Source: Dioscorea cayenensis subsp. rotundata (taxonomy: Eukaryota; Streptophyta; Magnoliopsida; Dioscoreales; Dioscoreaceae). Taken from it: DNA of 64,000 bases. Location: the NCBI RefSeq assembly GCF_009730915.1, contig NC_052481.1, positions 2,480,001 to 2,544,000 of the forward strand. The letters are read 5' to 3'. This document shows, piece by piece, positions 47,905 through 59,700 of the stretch. Under the pieces are notes generated by a model. The model saw only the letters and a list, made by a program, of their open reading frames with translations, did not search any database and was not told the DNA's origin. Both the position numbers and the translations under genes were made by a program. Position 1 is the first letter of the stretch; each line of letters starts with the position of its first letter.

Positions 47905-48990
47905 TATGTACTTCTTCTGTGTTAGCTTTTTCACAATAACTTTACCGACATCACTGTGTTGGATAACTAATTGTATCGGTCTTTTTTGGCTTCGAGGTAA
48001 TTGGAACAGGATTAAAGGTACCCCTACTTGATTGTATATTTGTATTCTATTTAGTACTAAGATTGTATGTACTTATGTATTACCCTTTTCATGTTAAATT
48101 TACTGACATCACTATGTTGGATAACTAATTGTCTTGGTTTTTTTGGCTTCTAGTTAAATGGAACAGGGATAAAGTTAGTTTTACTTGCTTGTATATTTGT
48201 ATTCTATTTTGTATTAAGTTTGTATGTACTTCTGTATTAGTTTTTTCACGTTAATTTTACCAACATCACTTGTATCGGTCTTGTTTGGCTCCTAGTTAAT
48301 TGGAACAGGGATAAAGTTATTCCTACTTGATTGTATATTTTTATTCTATTTAGTATTAAGTTTGTATTTACTTTTGTATTACCATTTTCATGTTAAATTT
48401 ACCGGCATCATTATGTTGGATAACTAGTTGTCTTGGTCTTTTTTGGACCCTAGTTAAATGGAATGGGTATAAAGTTATCTCTACTTGCTTGTATATTTGT
48501 ATTCTATTTAGTATTAAGTTTGTATGTACTTCTGTGTTATCTTTTTCATGTTAATTTTACTTACATCACTTGTATCGGTTTGGTTTGACTGTAAATTAAA
48601 TGGAACAGGGATAAAGTTATCCCTACCGGATTATATAATATTGGTATTCTATTTAGTATTAAGTTTGCATGTCATGTATTTCCTTTTTCACGTTATTTTT
48701 ACCGGCATCACTGTGTCTCAAATTACTAATTGCATTAGTTTTGTTTGGCTCCAAGTTATCCCCCTTTGATTATATATTTGTATTCTATTTTAGTACTAAA
48801 TTTGTATGTACTTCTGTAATACTTTTTTCACATTAATTTTAGTATTTTACTGGCATCAATGTTGGATAACTAATTATATCAGTCTTATTCGTCTCTAAGT
48901 CAAATAGAGTAGGAATAGAGTTATCACTACTTGAATGTATATTTTTATTCTATAATATTAAGTTTGTTGTTTGGTAATTTTGCCTAGTTA
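47905..48990. repeat. Minisatellite with alternating 158/142-bp units downstream of the reductase gene
   Basis: The phrase (A/T)TGGAACAGGG recurs near 48001, 48159, 48301, 48459 and 48601, giving spacings of 158, 142, 158 and 142. Decayed units continue near 48750 and 48900. The long unit carries an extra TGTTGGATAACTA(A/G)TTGT. Each unit includes TTGTATATTTGTATTCTATTT and TTTTTCA.GTTAA. The array starts right after the stop codon, so the reductase 3' UTR and poly(A) site probably lie inside it. Confidence 0.85.
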
Positions 48991-48999
48991 TCAATCATC

Positions 49000-49413
49000 A
49001 GTGAATGCACAAATGATTTTTGTAATTTTTTTGTATTTTGCTTAATTTTACGTCTTCCATTAAATTTAACGGTTTATTGTGTGAACAGAATTTTATTTAT
49101 TGCATTTGGCAGAGCATATATATACATACATGCTTGTAGCGCGGTGGCTTGTTACCTAACTATAGGTGGGAAAGCATAAGATCAAATTCTGTAACATGTA
49201 CTATAACAGTATTGTTCATAATATTGTTCAAATAGATCCCGAGTGGATCTTTTGTAAGAGAAATCGTATATCCTTTTTCCAGAGTTGCATACTAAGAGAG
49301 ATTTAACTTGGTATAATTTATGTAAATTTTTTGGGTGTATATATAATACATTTTTATTACCCCATATAACATGTGTATGAATTAATAAATCTTTAGGAAT
49401 CAATAAATCACTG

Positions 49414-49458
<45 letters not shown>

Positions 49459-49631
49459 TACTTTACAAAAAAAATTGTTAAAAAATAGAAAGTAGAATGA
49501 ATTTTTTAATACTGGCCTATTTACTTTAATATAAATTTCAAGCTTATTCGAACTCAAATTGAAATGAGATTCAGATTTTAGAGATTGGTAAAAACAATTA
49601 AAAATCTAGAAAAATGGGGAAAACAAGAGTT

Positions 49632-49680
<49 letters not shown>

Positions 49681-49856
49681 AATTATGTCGATATATATAT
49701 ATAAAAAAATGGTTGATTTTTAGATAATTCTGACAATGATTAAAGTCCTCTAATTTAAAGATGCTGAAGTATAAAGCAGCAGACAAGAGTTGAAAAGTTC
49801 TATAAATCCATTCCTGATTTGAGCCAAGTGCAAGAGAACCTTGCTATTCCAATCAT

Positions 49857-49908
<52 letters not shown>

Positions 49909-50540
49909 TCATGCTCAAAGAGGTTTTAAAAAACTACAAAAATACTAGCCATTTTTATCAATAATAATAATAACAACAACTTTTTTTAAAAATAAGAGAT
50001 TTTTAAAAATATATATATATAATCTAATAGTTTTTAATAAAATAAATAATATATATATATATACACTTGAAGCTTCAAAAGTTTTTTTCTTTTTCTTTTT
50101 TTTCCGCTCCCAATCAACACAAAGCATTTGATAAAATGGTTTTAGAGTTATTTTGATGAATAAAATCACTGTTAACATTCTATATTTCAACCATTAACTT
50201 TGAAAAACAAAACTAAAATTTGTGAGTAGAGGTTTTTTTTATTTATTTTTAATATATTTTCATTCTCATTTAGGAATTCACTTATCTGTGAATAATCACA
50301 TCAATAATAATGATTTAGGTTTTTCATTTACATCCATAGCCTTGCAAAGTCCCTAAATTGCGTCTTTATCATATGCTCTTTTCACATGAATATATATAAT
50401 TTAACAGTTTTATAGTTGAAATAATATTTAATTTTCATTTATTATTAAATGGCAATTATTAATAATTTAATATAAAGGTAAAGTTTCAAATTTTGTTAAT
50501 GAATTATTCTGAAGTGTGTGTTTTTCTTAAACTTAGAACC
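49000..50540. other. Intergenic DNA rich in microsatellites
   Basis: No gene seen. (AAT)n at 49412-49458, mirrored (AAT)n(ATT)n at about 49631-49680 and (TA)n at 49859-49907. Confidence 0.6.
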
Positions 50541-50558
50541 TCAAAAATATCATGTTGG

Positions 50559-50782
50559 GTCAACCATTGAATAGCCCAATGGTATGACACCAAAGTATAA
50601 GGGAGAGGTCATCGGTTTAAATCCCTCCCCGGCAGTACTGTTTACCGTACTATTCATATATTGTTCACCCGGGATTCTTATACTATTCTCATCATGTACA
50701 TATATTATACATCCGGGTTCAAGATCTTGCTTTTAGATCTGTTTATATTACATATAAAAAGGCGACATTTGTCGTCTATTAT
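50559..50782 (+). mobile_element. tRNA-derived SINE with 18-bp target duplication
   Basis: An identical 18-bp TCAAAAATATCATGTTGG flanks it at 50541-50558 and 50783-50800. The polymerase III A box TAGCCCAATGG (50572-50582) and B box GGTTTAAATCC (50614-50624) match consensus fully. The body is 224 bp and ends GGCGACATTTGTCGTC..., a small hairpin, with no long A tail. There is no ORF, as expected. Confidence 0.92.
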
Positions 50783-50800
50783 TCAAAAATATCATGTTGG

Positions 50801-51915
50801 CCTTTCAAACATATAAATGTCCTCATTTTGATTTTTCATCAATATATTAACTTTTATTATTTTATAACACTTCAACTTAAGCATAACATCACGTGAAAAA
50901 AAAAAAAACCTACAGTCAATGATAATAATGTTTTTTATTAAAAAGAAAACACATATACATACATTTATTTGCACACGGAAAAGAAAAAAGATAAAGAATT
51001 TGATACCACCAATTATTAACAAAAAGAATAAATATCATGAATGAGACATTTAATTTGAATGAGGCATTAGTTGCAAAATTTTAGTTACATACGGAAAGAA
51101 TAAAACATCATGAATTAGATATTTTGTTTGGACGAGTGATTAATTTCAAATTTCACTTTCATACGTAAGAGTAAATATCATGAAGAGACATTTATAATTT
51201 AGAGGTTTTATGAATATATGCATGTAAAATAAGTTGGATTAAAGATAACAAATGGTCAAAGTTTAGTTCATTGTTCTTCAAAATGCATGGCTCAAGTATG
51301 AAAACTAATTTTATCTTTTAGACTAGTGATTTTTTTTTTTAGTCGCTTTGCCTATTACGATAAGTAGTAACGTAATAAAATACGATTTTTGAATGATGTG
51401 ACATTTGACAGAATAATCAAATGAAACATTTTTCCACGTAATTACTTATATAATAAACTGAGATTCTGAAGTAGTGTGACAATTCAAATGAACAAATGAA
51501 TAGGGTATTTTGACACGGAAGTTTTCAAAATTATTATTTAAAATTTTTTTTTAAAAAAAATTGATTTTATTAAGGTGAAGTACTACCTATCATATAAGAA
51601 AAGCCAAAAATAAATATTTTAATTTCATAATTAAAGTTTCAGTGTTTTCAATAAAATAAACATCATGATCATAATATAACATGGAGGACAATAATATAGA
51701 AATCAACATAACAAAACTACTACGAAATCGAATATATTGCATAATTTTGGTCGTTAAAATAAATATTTTTTGCAAGTTTAAAGACCAAAACAAAAAATGT
51801 GGAAATTTTCAAATAAATTAGTGGCCTTAATAAAACTAATTAAATAAATAAATAAATATAATGATAACGATATATAATATTAGATGTATAAATAAATGAG
51901 AATGTTAAGGAACAA
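50801..51915. other. Intergenic DNA, no gene seen
   Basis: AT-rich. Near 51030-51190 a short phrase (AAATATCATGAA..AGACATTT) recurs about three times at ~70-bp steps, in decayed form. Confidence 0.45.
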
Positions 51916-51922
51916 ATGAACT

Positions 51923-51975
51923 CGAACCGAAAGTGAACCGAAAAGTTCGAACCGAACCGGTTTTGGTTCGGTTTT
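51923..51975. repeat. CGAACC/GGTTCG hairpin just upstream of the GT64 gene
   Basis: AACCGAACC and GGTTCGGTT lie as inverted copies four or five bases apart, within a cluster of CGAACC/GAACCG motifs ending about 30 bp before ATG 52008. It is probably part of the promoter or 5' UTR, or a transposon relic. Confidence 0.55.
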
Positions 51976-52007
51976 TTTATTTAGGGTCCGGTTCAAACCT
52001 CTGTCTG

Positions 52008-54740
52008 ATGGAATGGACCGTCTCGATGGCCACGGCCGCGATCCCTGGCCTCAGCTCCGGAGGCGCCGGCCGAGATTCGCCGGCGAAGGAGAAGCTCTTC
52101 GGCCGCGCTCCTCCTCTCCCTCTACTTCTTCTCCGAGCTCGCAACCTCCGCAGTGTCCGTGCTCGCTCCCGTGCCGTCCTTTTCGCTGTGCTCTCTCTTC
52201 TCCTTCTCCTTCTCTTGTCTCGCCACTTGAGCCCTTTCGTGGCTTGGAAAAACCCTCATGCTTCCTCCGCTTCAGTTCCCTCGAGGTATTGGCTTTTCTA
52301 ATGGAGGCCAACTTGGTGTTTTTGTTTGAGTATAGTGGGGCTATTTTTAGTGTGGTCAATAGAAATCAGCAGAAAAAAATTAGATTTTTTTCAGATAATT
52401 TTTGGTAGTGGGGTGAATTAGGGTTGTGATTTTGTCTTTTGGTTGTTGTTGAGTGGATGTGTGCATCGTTTGGTTGTTTTAGTATTTTGGTTTTTTAAAT
52501 GGAAGTCAACTTGATGTTTGTTTGATTGTATTAGACCTATTCTGTGTGTTTATTAGAAGTCAATGGAGTGCAAATTAAAAAAAAAAAAAATGATTTTTAG
52601 GAGTATGGTAGTGGGTTGAATTGAGATGGTGACTTCTTGCTCTTAGATTGGTGTAGATGGTAATTGGAGATGTGGTAATCTTGGTTTTGTTGATTAATAA
52701 TGGTTTGGATAATCACTTTGGAACTGGTGAAGTTGTAGTTTTGTTTACAATTTTCAAATTGATTGCTTGGATTATGGTTAAATTCCTAATGATCAAATAA
52801 AGTGTAGATCAGTTTATTGTGTATTTGTTGGAATTTAATGGTTGTATAAGCAACCGGAGCAATAGGAGCTTGGATAGAACTTGAGGAAGTAGTCAGATTA
52901 TTGAAGTTCTAAGTCTGACTGAATTATCTATTATTTAGTTTAGTTCTGGTTGTAGTCAAAGCTAATTATATCTTACCATATGCTTTATTCATAGCTTTGT
53001 TCCTTTTCTTTAATCTTTTATTGCCGTCATGAAACCTTTTATCTGTTAGAATTGAAATGCCTGGTTGTCGATGGTTTCTGAGTAGGGGTGGTTATGCTGT
53101 GCTGATTAACACTTGGAAGCGTAATTCTCTTCTCAAGCAAGTCGTGTCCCATTATGCATCGTGTAGCCGGGCTGAAGCTATACATGTTGTATGGAGTGAG
53201 ATTGATCCTCCATCAGATGGTCTTAAATCACATCTCGAAAAGCTTGTATCATCCAAGTCCCATGGTGTACACAAGCCTAGTTTCAGGTTCGAGCTGTGTG
53301 AAGAGGACAATCTGAATAACAGATTTAAACCAATTGAGGACCTCAAAAATGATGCCGTTTTCTCAGTTGATGATGATGTGATTGTCCCATGCTCCACATT
53401 GGATTTTGCATTCACTGTATGGCAGAGCGCTTCTGATACAATGGTCGGTTTTGTTCCTCGCACACATTGGTTGGTTAAGAAGGTGAGTTACACTCTTGAT
53501 GCTACGATACAATCATTTTAAAGATTTATTAGTATATCTTTCGCTAATCTTCTCATCGTATGCAAATTCTGCTTTCTAGTTTTTTATTTACTCCGCTCAT
53601 TTATGTTTTTGGATGATTTATTGTTCAAGCTTTACCAGAGACTTTTCTTTTATTCTCCGAAATTGACTATTGGAATTATTTTGAGAAACATGAATATATT
53701 ACAATGTTTTGACACGGTATTTTGCAAAACTGAAGGATGGTTTAGCGTATTATACATACGGGGGCTGGTGGTCAGTGTGGTGGATGGGTACATACAGTAT
53801 GGTTCTTTCTAAAGCGGCATTTTTCCATCGGAAGTACTTGGATTTGTACACGCATAAGATGCCCTCATCAATTCATGATTATGTAACAAGGGAAAGGTCT
53901 GCTATTTGCATTGATTACATGCCTTCATTTTTCATCACAAATGATGATCTTCATACGCAATCTATTTCCTTATTAGCTTCCCCTCTCACAGGAACTGTGA
54001 AGACATCGCGATGTCATTGCTCATAGCTAATGCAAGCGGAGCACCACCAGTCTGGGTTAAGGGTAAGAATTGATGCTAGTATCGATATAGATATAAATGC
54101 ATTTTTGGTTCTTGAATATATTTAGGTCTATGAAAGGACCAAAACTACTCATTCTGTCATTGTTGAGGGACTAGTCCTGTACACTTCTTATTGGTTTAAG
54201 TACCATGATGAACATGTTTTCAGTTTAGCACCTACGTGAATAGTACACCTCCGATCTTTATTTTTTTATCGCACTCTCTTGTATTTCAAGACTGGCTTGC
54301 TGAATGTTGCATGGCTCTTTACAATGCATTGTTGTAATCTATCATTGTTTCATTCATGTCGGTTGCATGTTATCAAGAGCCTTCTTAATATGACTTCATT
54401 ATCCATCATCATAAACTCTGTGAAGTCGTTCTGTTTACCATTATTGCCTTATTATTCAAAGAAGCTGCCTGTGCTCTTTATTTGCATTGATTGGATAATG
54501 ATTGAGGACTTTATGAAGCACCGATAAATCTTGGAAATGTTTTTAATCCTCATCTACCCTTGCAACTTGTTCTTCACAGGAAATTTATACGAGATTGGTT
54601 CGTCTGGCATCAGCAGTATGAAAGGGCACAACGAGAGGCGGAATAAATGTCTGAATGATTTCATTTCTCTGTATGAAACCATGCCTTTGGTATCAACCAG
54701 CATGAAAGCCGTCGACACCAGACAAGAATGGTTCTGGTAG
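52008..54740 (+). CDS. GT64-family Golgi glycosyltransferase (exostosin-like)
   Basis: Five exons (52008-52285, 53050-53482, 53736-53896, 53992-54062, 54580-54740) join in frame to 367 residues. A short basic N-terminus is followed by a Leu-rich membrane anchor (AVLSLLLLLLL), giving type II Golgi topology. The domain runs from YAVLINTWKR and EAIHVVWSE to the nucleotide-sugar site VDDD (about 200-202), then GFVPR, YTYGGWWSVWWMGTYSMVLSKAAFFH, NCEDIAMSLLIANASGAPPVWVKG and YEIGSSGISS, ending MPLV.TSMKAVDTR..WFW. Plant GT64 proteins include EPC1/GMT1 and GINT1, which glycosylate inositol-phosphoryl-ceramides. The text is nearest the third, less studied Arabidopsis member, by inference. The exon 3 acceptor (CTGAAG at 53730-53735) is the least certain junction. 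MATAAIPG at 52026 is an alternative start. Confidence 0.88.
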
Positions 54741-54962
54741 CATTTGAGCTATATCATATTTTCCGGCGAAGGTGGTCGAAGTTCTCAACCATACTAATGC
54801 AACTGGAGGTTGAAGTTCTCAACCATACTAATGCAACTACTGATCTCCAAATTTTTACTCATTGAGAAGCTTTGCTTGATATACATTGAGTGTAAACTAA
54901 TTCAGGCTTTATAAAGAAAGAGCTTGTTGTTGTAGTGTATCTTATTGTGACCGAATAGTGAG

Positions 54963-55002
<40 letters not shown>

Positions 55003-55197
55003 AATAATGTATATTTTCTTTCAGGGCATTTATGTCTCTTGTTCGTTATGAACGTACTTGATATTAAATTTTTCACAATTTTGAGAAAGGATTTGAGTTC
55101 CTTTTTCAATTTATTTTTTAATTTTTGGTTGGGCAATAACTTGAAAACACTCCAAATATTAGTAATTAATTTTACAAAGTTTTTATTAATTGTGAAA

Positions 55198-55231
<34 letters not shown>

Positions 55232-55280
55232 GACAATTAAGATAAGTTCCGCTGCATTAAGTGGTTGTCAAAATATACAA
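54741..55280. other. 3' flank of the GT64 gene with microsatellites
   Basis: A ~40-bp phrase (GAAGTTCTCAACCATACTAA..) is duplicated at 54778-54835. (TA)n at 54965-54999, (ATT)n at 55198-55231. No gene. Confidence 0.55.
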
Positions 55281-55289
55281 AGGTACAAT

Positions 55290-56165
55290 GATACATAGTT
55301 AGAGTAATTTATTGATCACTTAAAAATTTATTAATTTGATTATGTGTCATATGGGGCAATGAAGAACACGTGCACATCCAGAAGGTTTTCAGGAACTAAT
55401 GTGAGCTAATAAATTTTTCATATCATATAATCTTGAAGGAGATACAATACTTCCCCACAGGAAGATCTCATTCCAGGAGATATCAAAAGACAGATGAAGC
55501 TATGGCGAGCATGTGCAATCTCCACTGATTGAAAGAGAACTTGCCCCACAATTGCTGACAACCAAAGATGTCAAATGGTGCTAGAAACAAAGATCATGAA
55601 GGTATATATTGATCAGTACATGTTCCCTATGTACTGTCCTTTTCCAAGTCTTATCTCACAGATGCCAGCCACCGAATCTCACATGAAGCAAATCTGTTCA
55701 TGGGCAAGAGTAATTACTTAGAAGAGTAATTTTTTGAAATCATCATGATTATCTTTATAGGTTTGTAACTGTAGCAACAGTAGTTTTACTGTTGAAGAGC
55801 ATGCTTGTAATTAATAGGTTTGGTAAGTGTCATGTTAGCTACATGACAATTAGGTATGTGTCTTGTAAGCTATAGTTAAGTTTGGTATGTGTCTTATCAC
55901 AAATAGTTAGGACTTGGAGCCTATATAAGGCCCCCTTGGGTTGTAAGGTGAAGGCATCCGAAAAACCATCCTTGAAACCACCCTTAAGGTCTCTCTTGCT
56001 TCTAGCTCTCATGCTCCCTTCCCTCTAACTCTCTCTAAGCTTCCGTCCTAACCGTTACTTCACCCCGGATGACCCCCGGAGTAAGTTGAAAGGCATCCCC
56101 AACATCCACGTCCCTGATGGACAAAATCATAAACAGTACTTACCTCGTGCAAACAGTGATTAGAA
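55290..56165 (+). other. Possible LTR or TRIM-like sequence with TATA box
   Basis: TATATAAGG at 55922-55930 is followed by a transcript-leader-like C/T-rich stretch (CTCTCTTGCTTC, CCCTCTAACTCTCTC) and a short GC-rich stretch at 56060-56110. Composition differs from both flanks. No ORF, second copy or clean terminal repeat was found, so this is a guess at a solo LTR. Confidence 0.3.
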
Positions 56166-56451
56166 AAAAAAACTACTCAATACAAATTTAAACTTCAATT
56201 TTTTTATTTTTAATCAAAACTTAAATACACTAACATGTTGCCTATTCTAGTTCAATTTTTTATTTTGATATTTCAACAACAACAAAAAAATATCAACTTT
56301 CTCTGTCAAACTTGGATGTATTAATTGGATTATTTCATGTTGGCCTTAAACTAAACAAAAAATATATATTTTTTCATTAAAATCAATTCTCTATATATTT
56401 ATATTCTTAAAAAATATCCATGATTTATTTATAAATTGATTATATTCCTAG

Positions 56452-56500
<49 letters not shown>

Positions 56501-56745
56501 TTTTACTCCAAATTAGAACATTAAAATCACTTTATTTTAACATCATATTAATAATAATTACAATTAAATATTTCATTATTTAAGAAAAAAATCTTGAAAT
56601 AAAACTAATTAAATAATAATAATACTAATTAATTAATTAATTAAAAAAGGGTGAGCCAAAACCCCCCTTTCGAGAACAAGCCTTCAGCTCGTCTGAGCCT
56701 CGTCATTCTTCTGGCGTCGCCGTTGGTCGCGCTCGGCGGCAATCG

Positions 56746-56754
56746 AAACCCTAG
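56746..56754 (+). promoter_or_regulatory. Telo-box (AAACCCTAG) in the 5' leader of the FG-GAP gene
   Basis: AAACCCTA elements are common in 5' regions of plant housekeeping and growth genes. This one lies 22 bp before the start codon in a GC-rich leader (about 56665-56775). Confidence 0.5.
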
Positions 56755-56775
56755 AAATTCCGGCCCGGAAGAGAG

Positions 56776-59700
56776 ATGAGGAAGAGAGATCTAGGGATTC
56801 TACTCCTCTCCGCCCTCGCTATCTTCTTCACTCTCCAAGTAAGACCTCGAAATTTCTCTCCTTTTCTTTTTTTTTTTTCTTGAATTTTCAAAACTCTTTC
56901 TTTGATTCGCGTTGTAGTTTTCGATGCTAATCACTTGTTGTTTGAATCGCAGCAAGAAGGTGATTTCTCGTTCAAGGAGGCGTGGTTCCATCTCTCCGAT
57001 GAGTACCCGATCAAATACGAAGCTGAGCGCCTCCCGCCGCCGATTGTCGCTGATCTCAATGGCGATGGGAAAAAAGAAGTCCTTGTTGCCACTCATGATG
57101 CTAAAATACAGGTACCCATTTCTTTTGGTTGATCCTTGACGAAATTTTCTTGAATCTTTGGAGGCGGTGTTGGATATATAAGATTTTATCTTGATTCTTG
57201 ATTAAGATTGCCAAGCTCTATATTTTATGTGTTGTTGTTGTATTCTTTGGAGTTTAATACTACTCATTATCTACAACCAAAATCCCCCATTTCTTCTTTA
57301 AAGTTATTGAAGCACATTTTTTTTTTCAACTCTAAAAACAATTTCCAATTTCAAAACCAACTGCATTTTCAGAAATCTGAACACGGACAGTGAAAACTGA
57401 AACGAAATTTGCTAACTTGAAAATGTTTTTGTGATCTAACTCTACCCTATTCTACTATAGTCTGTCTAGACGCCATGCCAAGCACAAGTGGCCCATGCTT
57501 GCTGCATATTGATGCTTATGCAGTAGCTTACTGCCTTTTGATTGTTTTTCCATCCTTTTTGAATCTATATTAATTGAATTCAGGTTTTAGAGCCCCATAG
57601 TAGACGTGGGGATGAAGGATTTAGTGAAGCACAAGTGTTGGCTGAAGTTTCCTTACTGCCCGATAAGATCCGTGTTGCTTCTGGAAGGCGTCCTGTTGCT
57701 ATGGTAACAGGTGTTATTAACCGTTTTTATAAACATGGGGAAATAAAGAAGCAGGTTTTGGTTGTAGTCACATCAGGTTGGTCAGTCATGTGCTTTGACC
57801 ACAACCTCAAAAAGCTGTGGGAAAATAATTTGCAGGTATTAATAACTAAAGGTTTCACAATTCATTCACTGTTTGATTTGTGTGTCAGCAATTTTTGTTC
57901 TGGTATATTTTAGAGACTCATTTATTATAGATTTTTCTATAAACCATGGCAGGAACATTTTCCACATGGGTCTCATCATCGTGAGATAGCAATTTCTATA
58001 AGCAATTATACATTGAAGCATGGAGATTCTGGATTAGTTATCGTAGGAGGGAGAATGGAAATGCAACATCAAGTAAGTTGCTTCTTTATACTAATTTCTT
58101 ACCATGGCATACAAGTTTTAATAGGGTTGGACCCTGATTTATTTTTCCTTGTGATACTTAAAGTCTATTTATTCTACATCATGATATTTGACAAATGGGT
58201 ATTGCCATGATTGTTAAAAATATGTTTTGCATTTGAAGATGTCTTTCTGCCATCTGTAATCATTATGGTTCTGTTTAGAAGAATCTACGCATAAAACTGT
58301 GCCTATAAGCCATAATACTAGTCATTATTTTTTAAAATAAAAGGTTATTAATGTTGTATTTCAACCTTTGCTTTCGTAGGAGTCTCAGGTTGCTTGTTTT
58401 GGAAACAGTTAAGCTCATCCTGCTTTCGTGATTCTTGTTTTTTTACTTTGCTGTGTGCTTGCATGTCCTGATCTTTGCTCAGTAGTTGGTAACTTTTGGT
58501 TGTTGAAATAAATGTTGTGTGTTTGCCTCTGTTGATCCATCCTTGTTTTTTTTCTTTTTTTAGCGTAACAGTTAGTGATCTTTCTCAGGCCTTGGAGAGG
58601 ATTTCCCCTCCCTGCCCTTTGTACTACCCTAGAATTATCTGATTCCTTCATTGGGGAATTTCTTGGAATCCTTTTGAGCACCAATGAGCTGATGTCTGTT
58701 GTCCAATAGTCGTTGGGGGAATTTTTTGCCTTTATTTTCAAGTGAAAATTAAATAGCAAGTTATAAGGTTGGAGATTTCCTTTTTTATGAAGGAATTTTC
58801 TTTTATCCTTTGTGAATTGCAACATTTGCATGCACCTTATTTTACTTTTTATCTGCATTTGTCTAAAGAGTCATGTTCTATTATTTTTGTGTCTGTAATA
58901 AAATTATGTATGTGGCTTGATATTAATTTTATTTATATTTAACTTGTCTCTTTCTCATATTTTTCTCTTAATTTTAACCTTTTGTATAATCTTGCCTCAC
59001 AGATTGCAATGTTAATGATTGGTCCTCTTTTATGTTTTTAAATATTATAATAAGTGGCTATTGTAAGTCTTAGATTACAGATTAATAATTAATGATTATT
59101 CATCTGATTAAATATGGTAGAGTACCATGGATCTGTTTGAGGAGACATTGGCCTCTGAGAAAAGTTCTGAATCCCAACGCCGGAGTGCAACTGAGACGGA
59201 GGTATGTATGACTTTTGATTTTCTTTTACACTTGAGACAACTGTAATTTACGGCTATATTTCTGCATGTAAACATGTTAACCAACTATTCAAATTCAAAA
59301 ACTTTTTCGATACTGTGCTTTTAAAAAAGAAAGAAGGGGGTGGGTTTGGTTAACAATTCATATTCAAAAACTTTTTCAATACTGTGCTTTTAAATAAAAA
59401 AGAATACTTCTCTCTGATTTTGCGTATTGTTGGTGACCATTAGGTAGCTTCACAATTTTGCTTTATTTTTGTGAATTGAAATTCGAGAATCTCGGTTATG
59501 TAGTCGGCTGGTGATAGTTAAAGAAAATTTCTTTGTTGGTATCATGGAAAACGTCTTCATCCATTCTTCCCCTACATCCAAGACACAGATAATATTCTCT
59601 CTTTCTTACCATCTCATGGTAATCTTCATCGTTATTCTCAGCTGCCTGGGTTGGATCTATATTCCATATTTTCAAGTTTGGAATGAATCACCAGATTCCC

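Noticed and set aside
47905-48990. CRISPR-like repeat/spacer array
   Set aside because: Units are contiguous, ~150 bp long, diverged and plant nuclear. It is a minisatellite.
52013-52408. Alternative frame over GT64 exon 1 (Arg/Pro/Ser-rich)
   Set aside because: It does not join in phase to exon 2 and lacks the membrane anchor. The frame from 52008 has both.
58415-58858. 147-residue - strand open frame inside the FG-GAP gene
   Set aside because: It lies wholly within an intron on the other strand, with basic low-complexity sequence and no domain.
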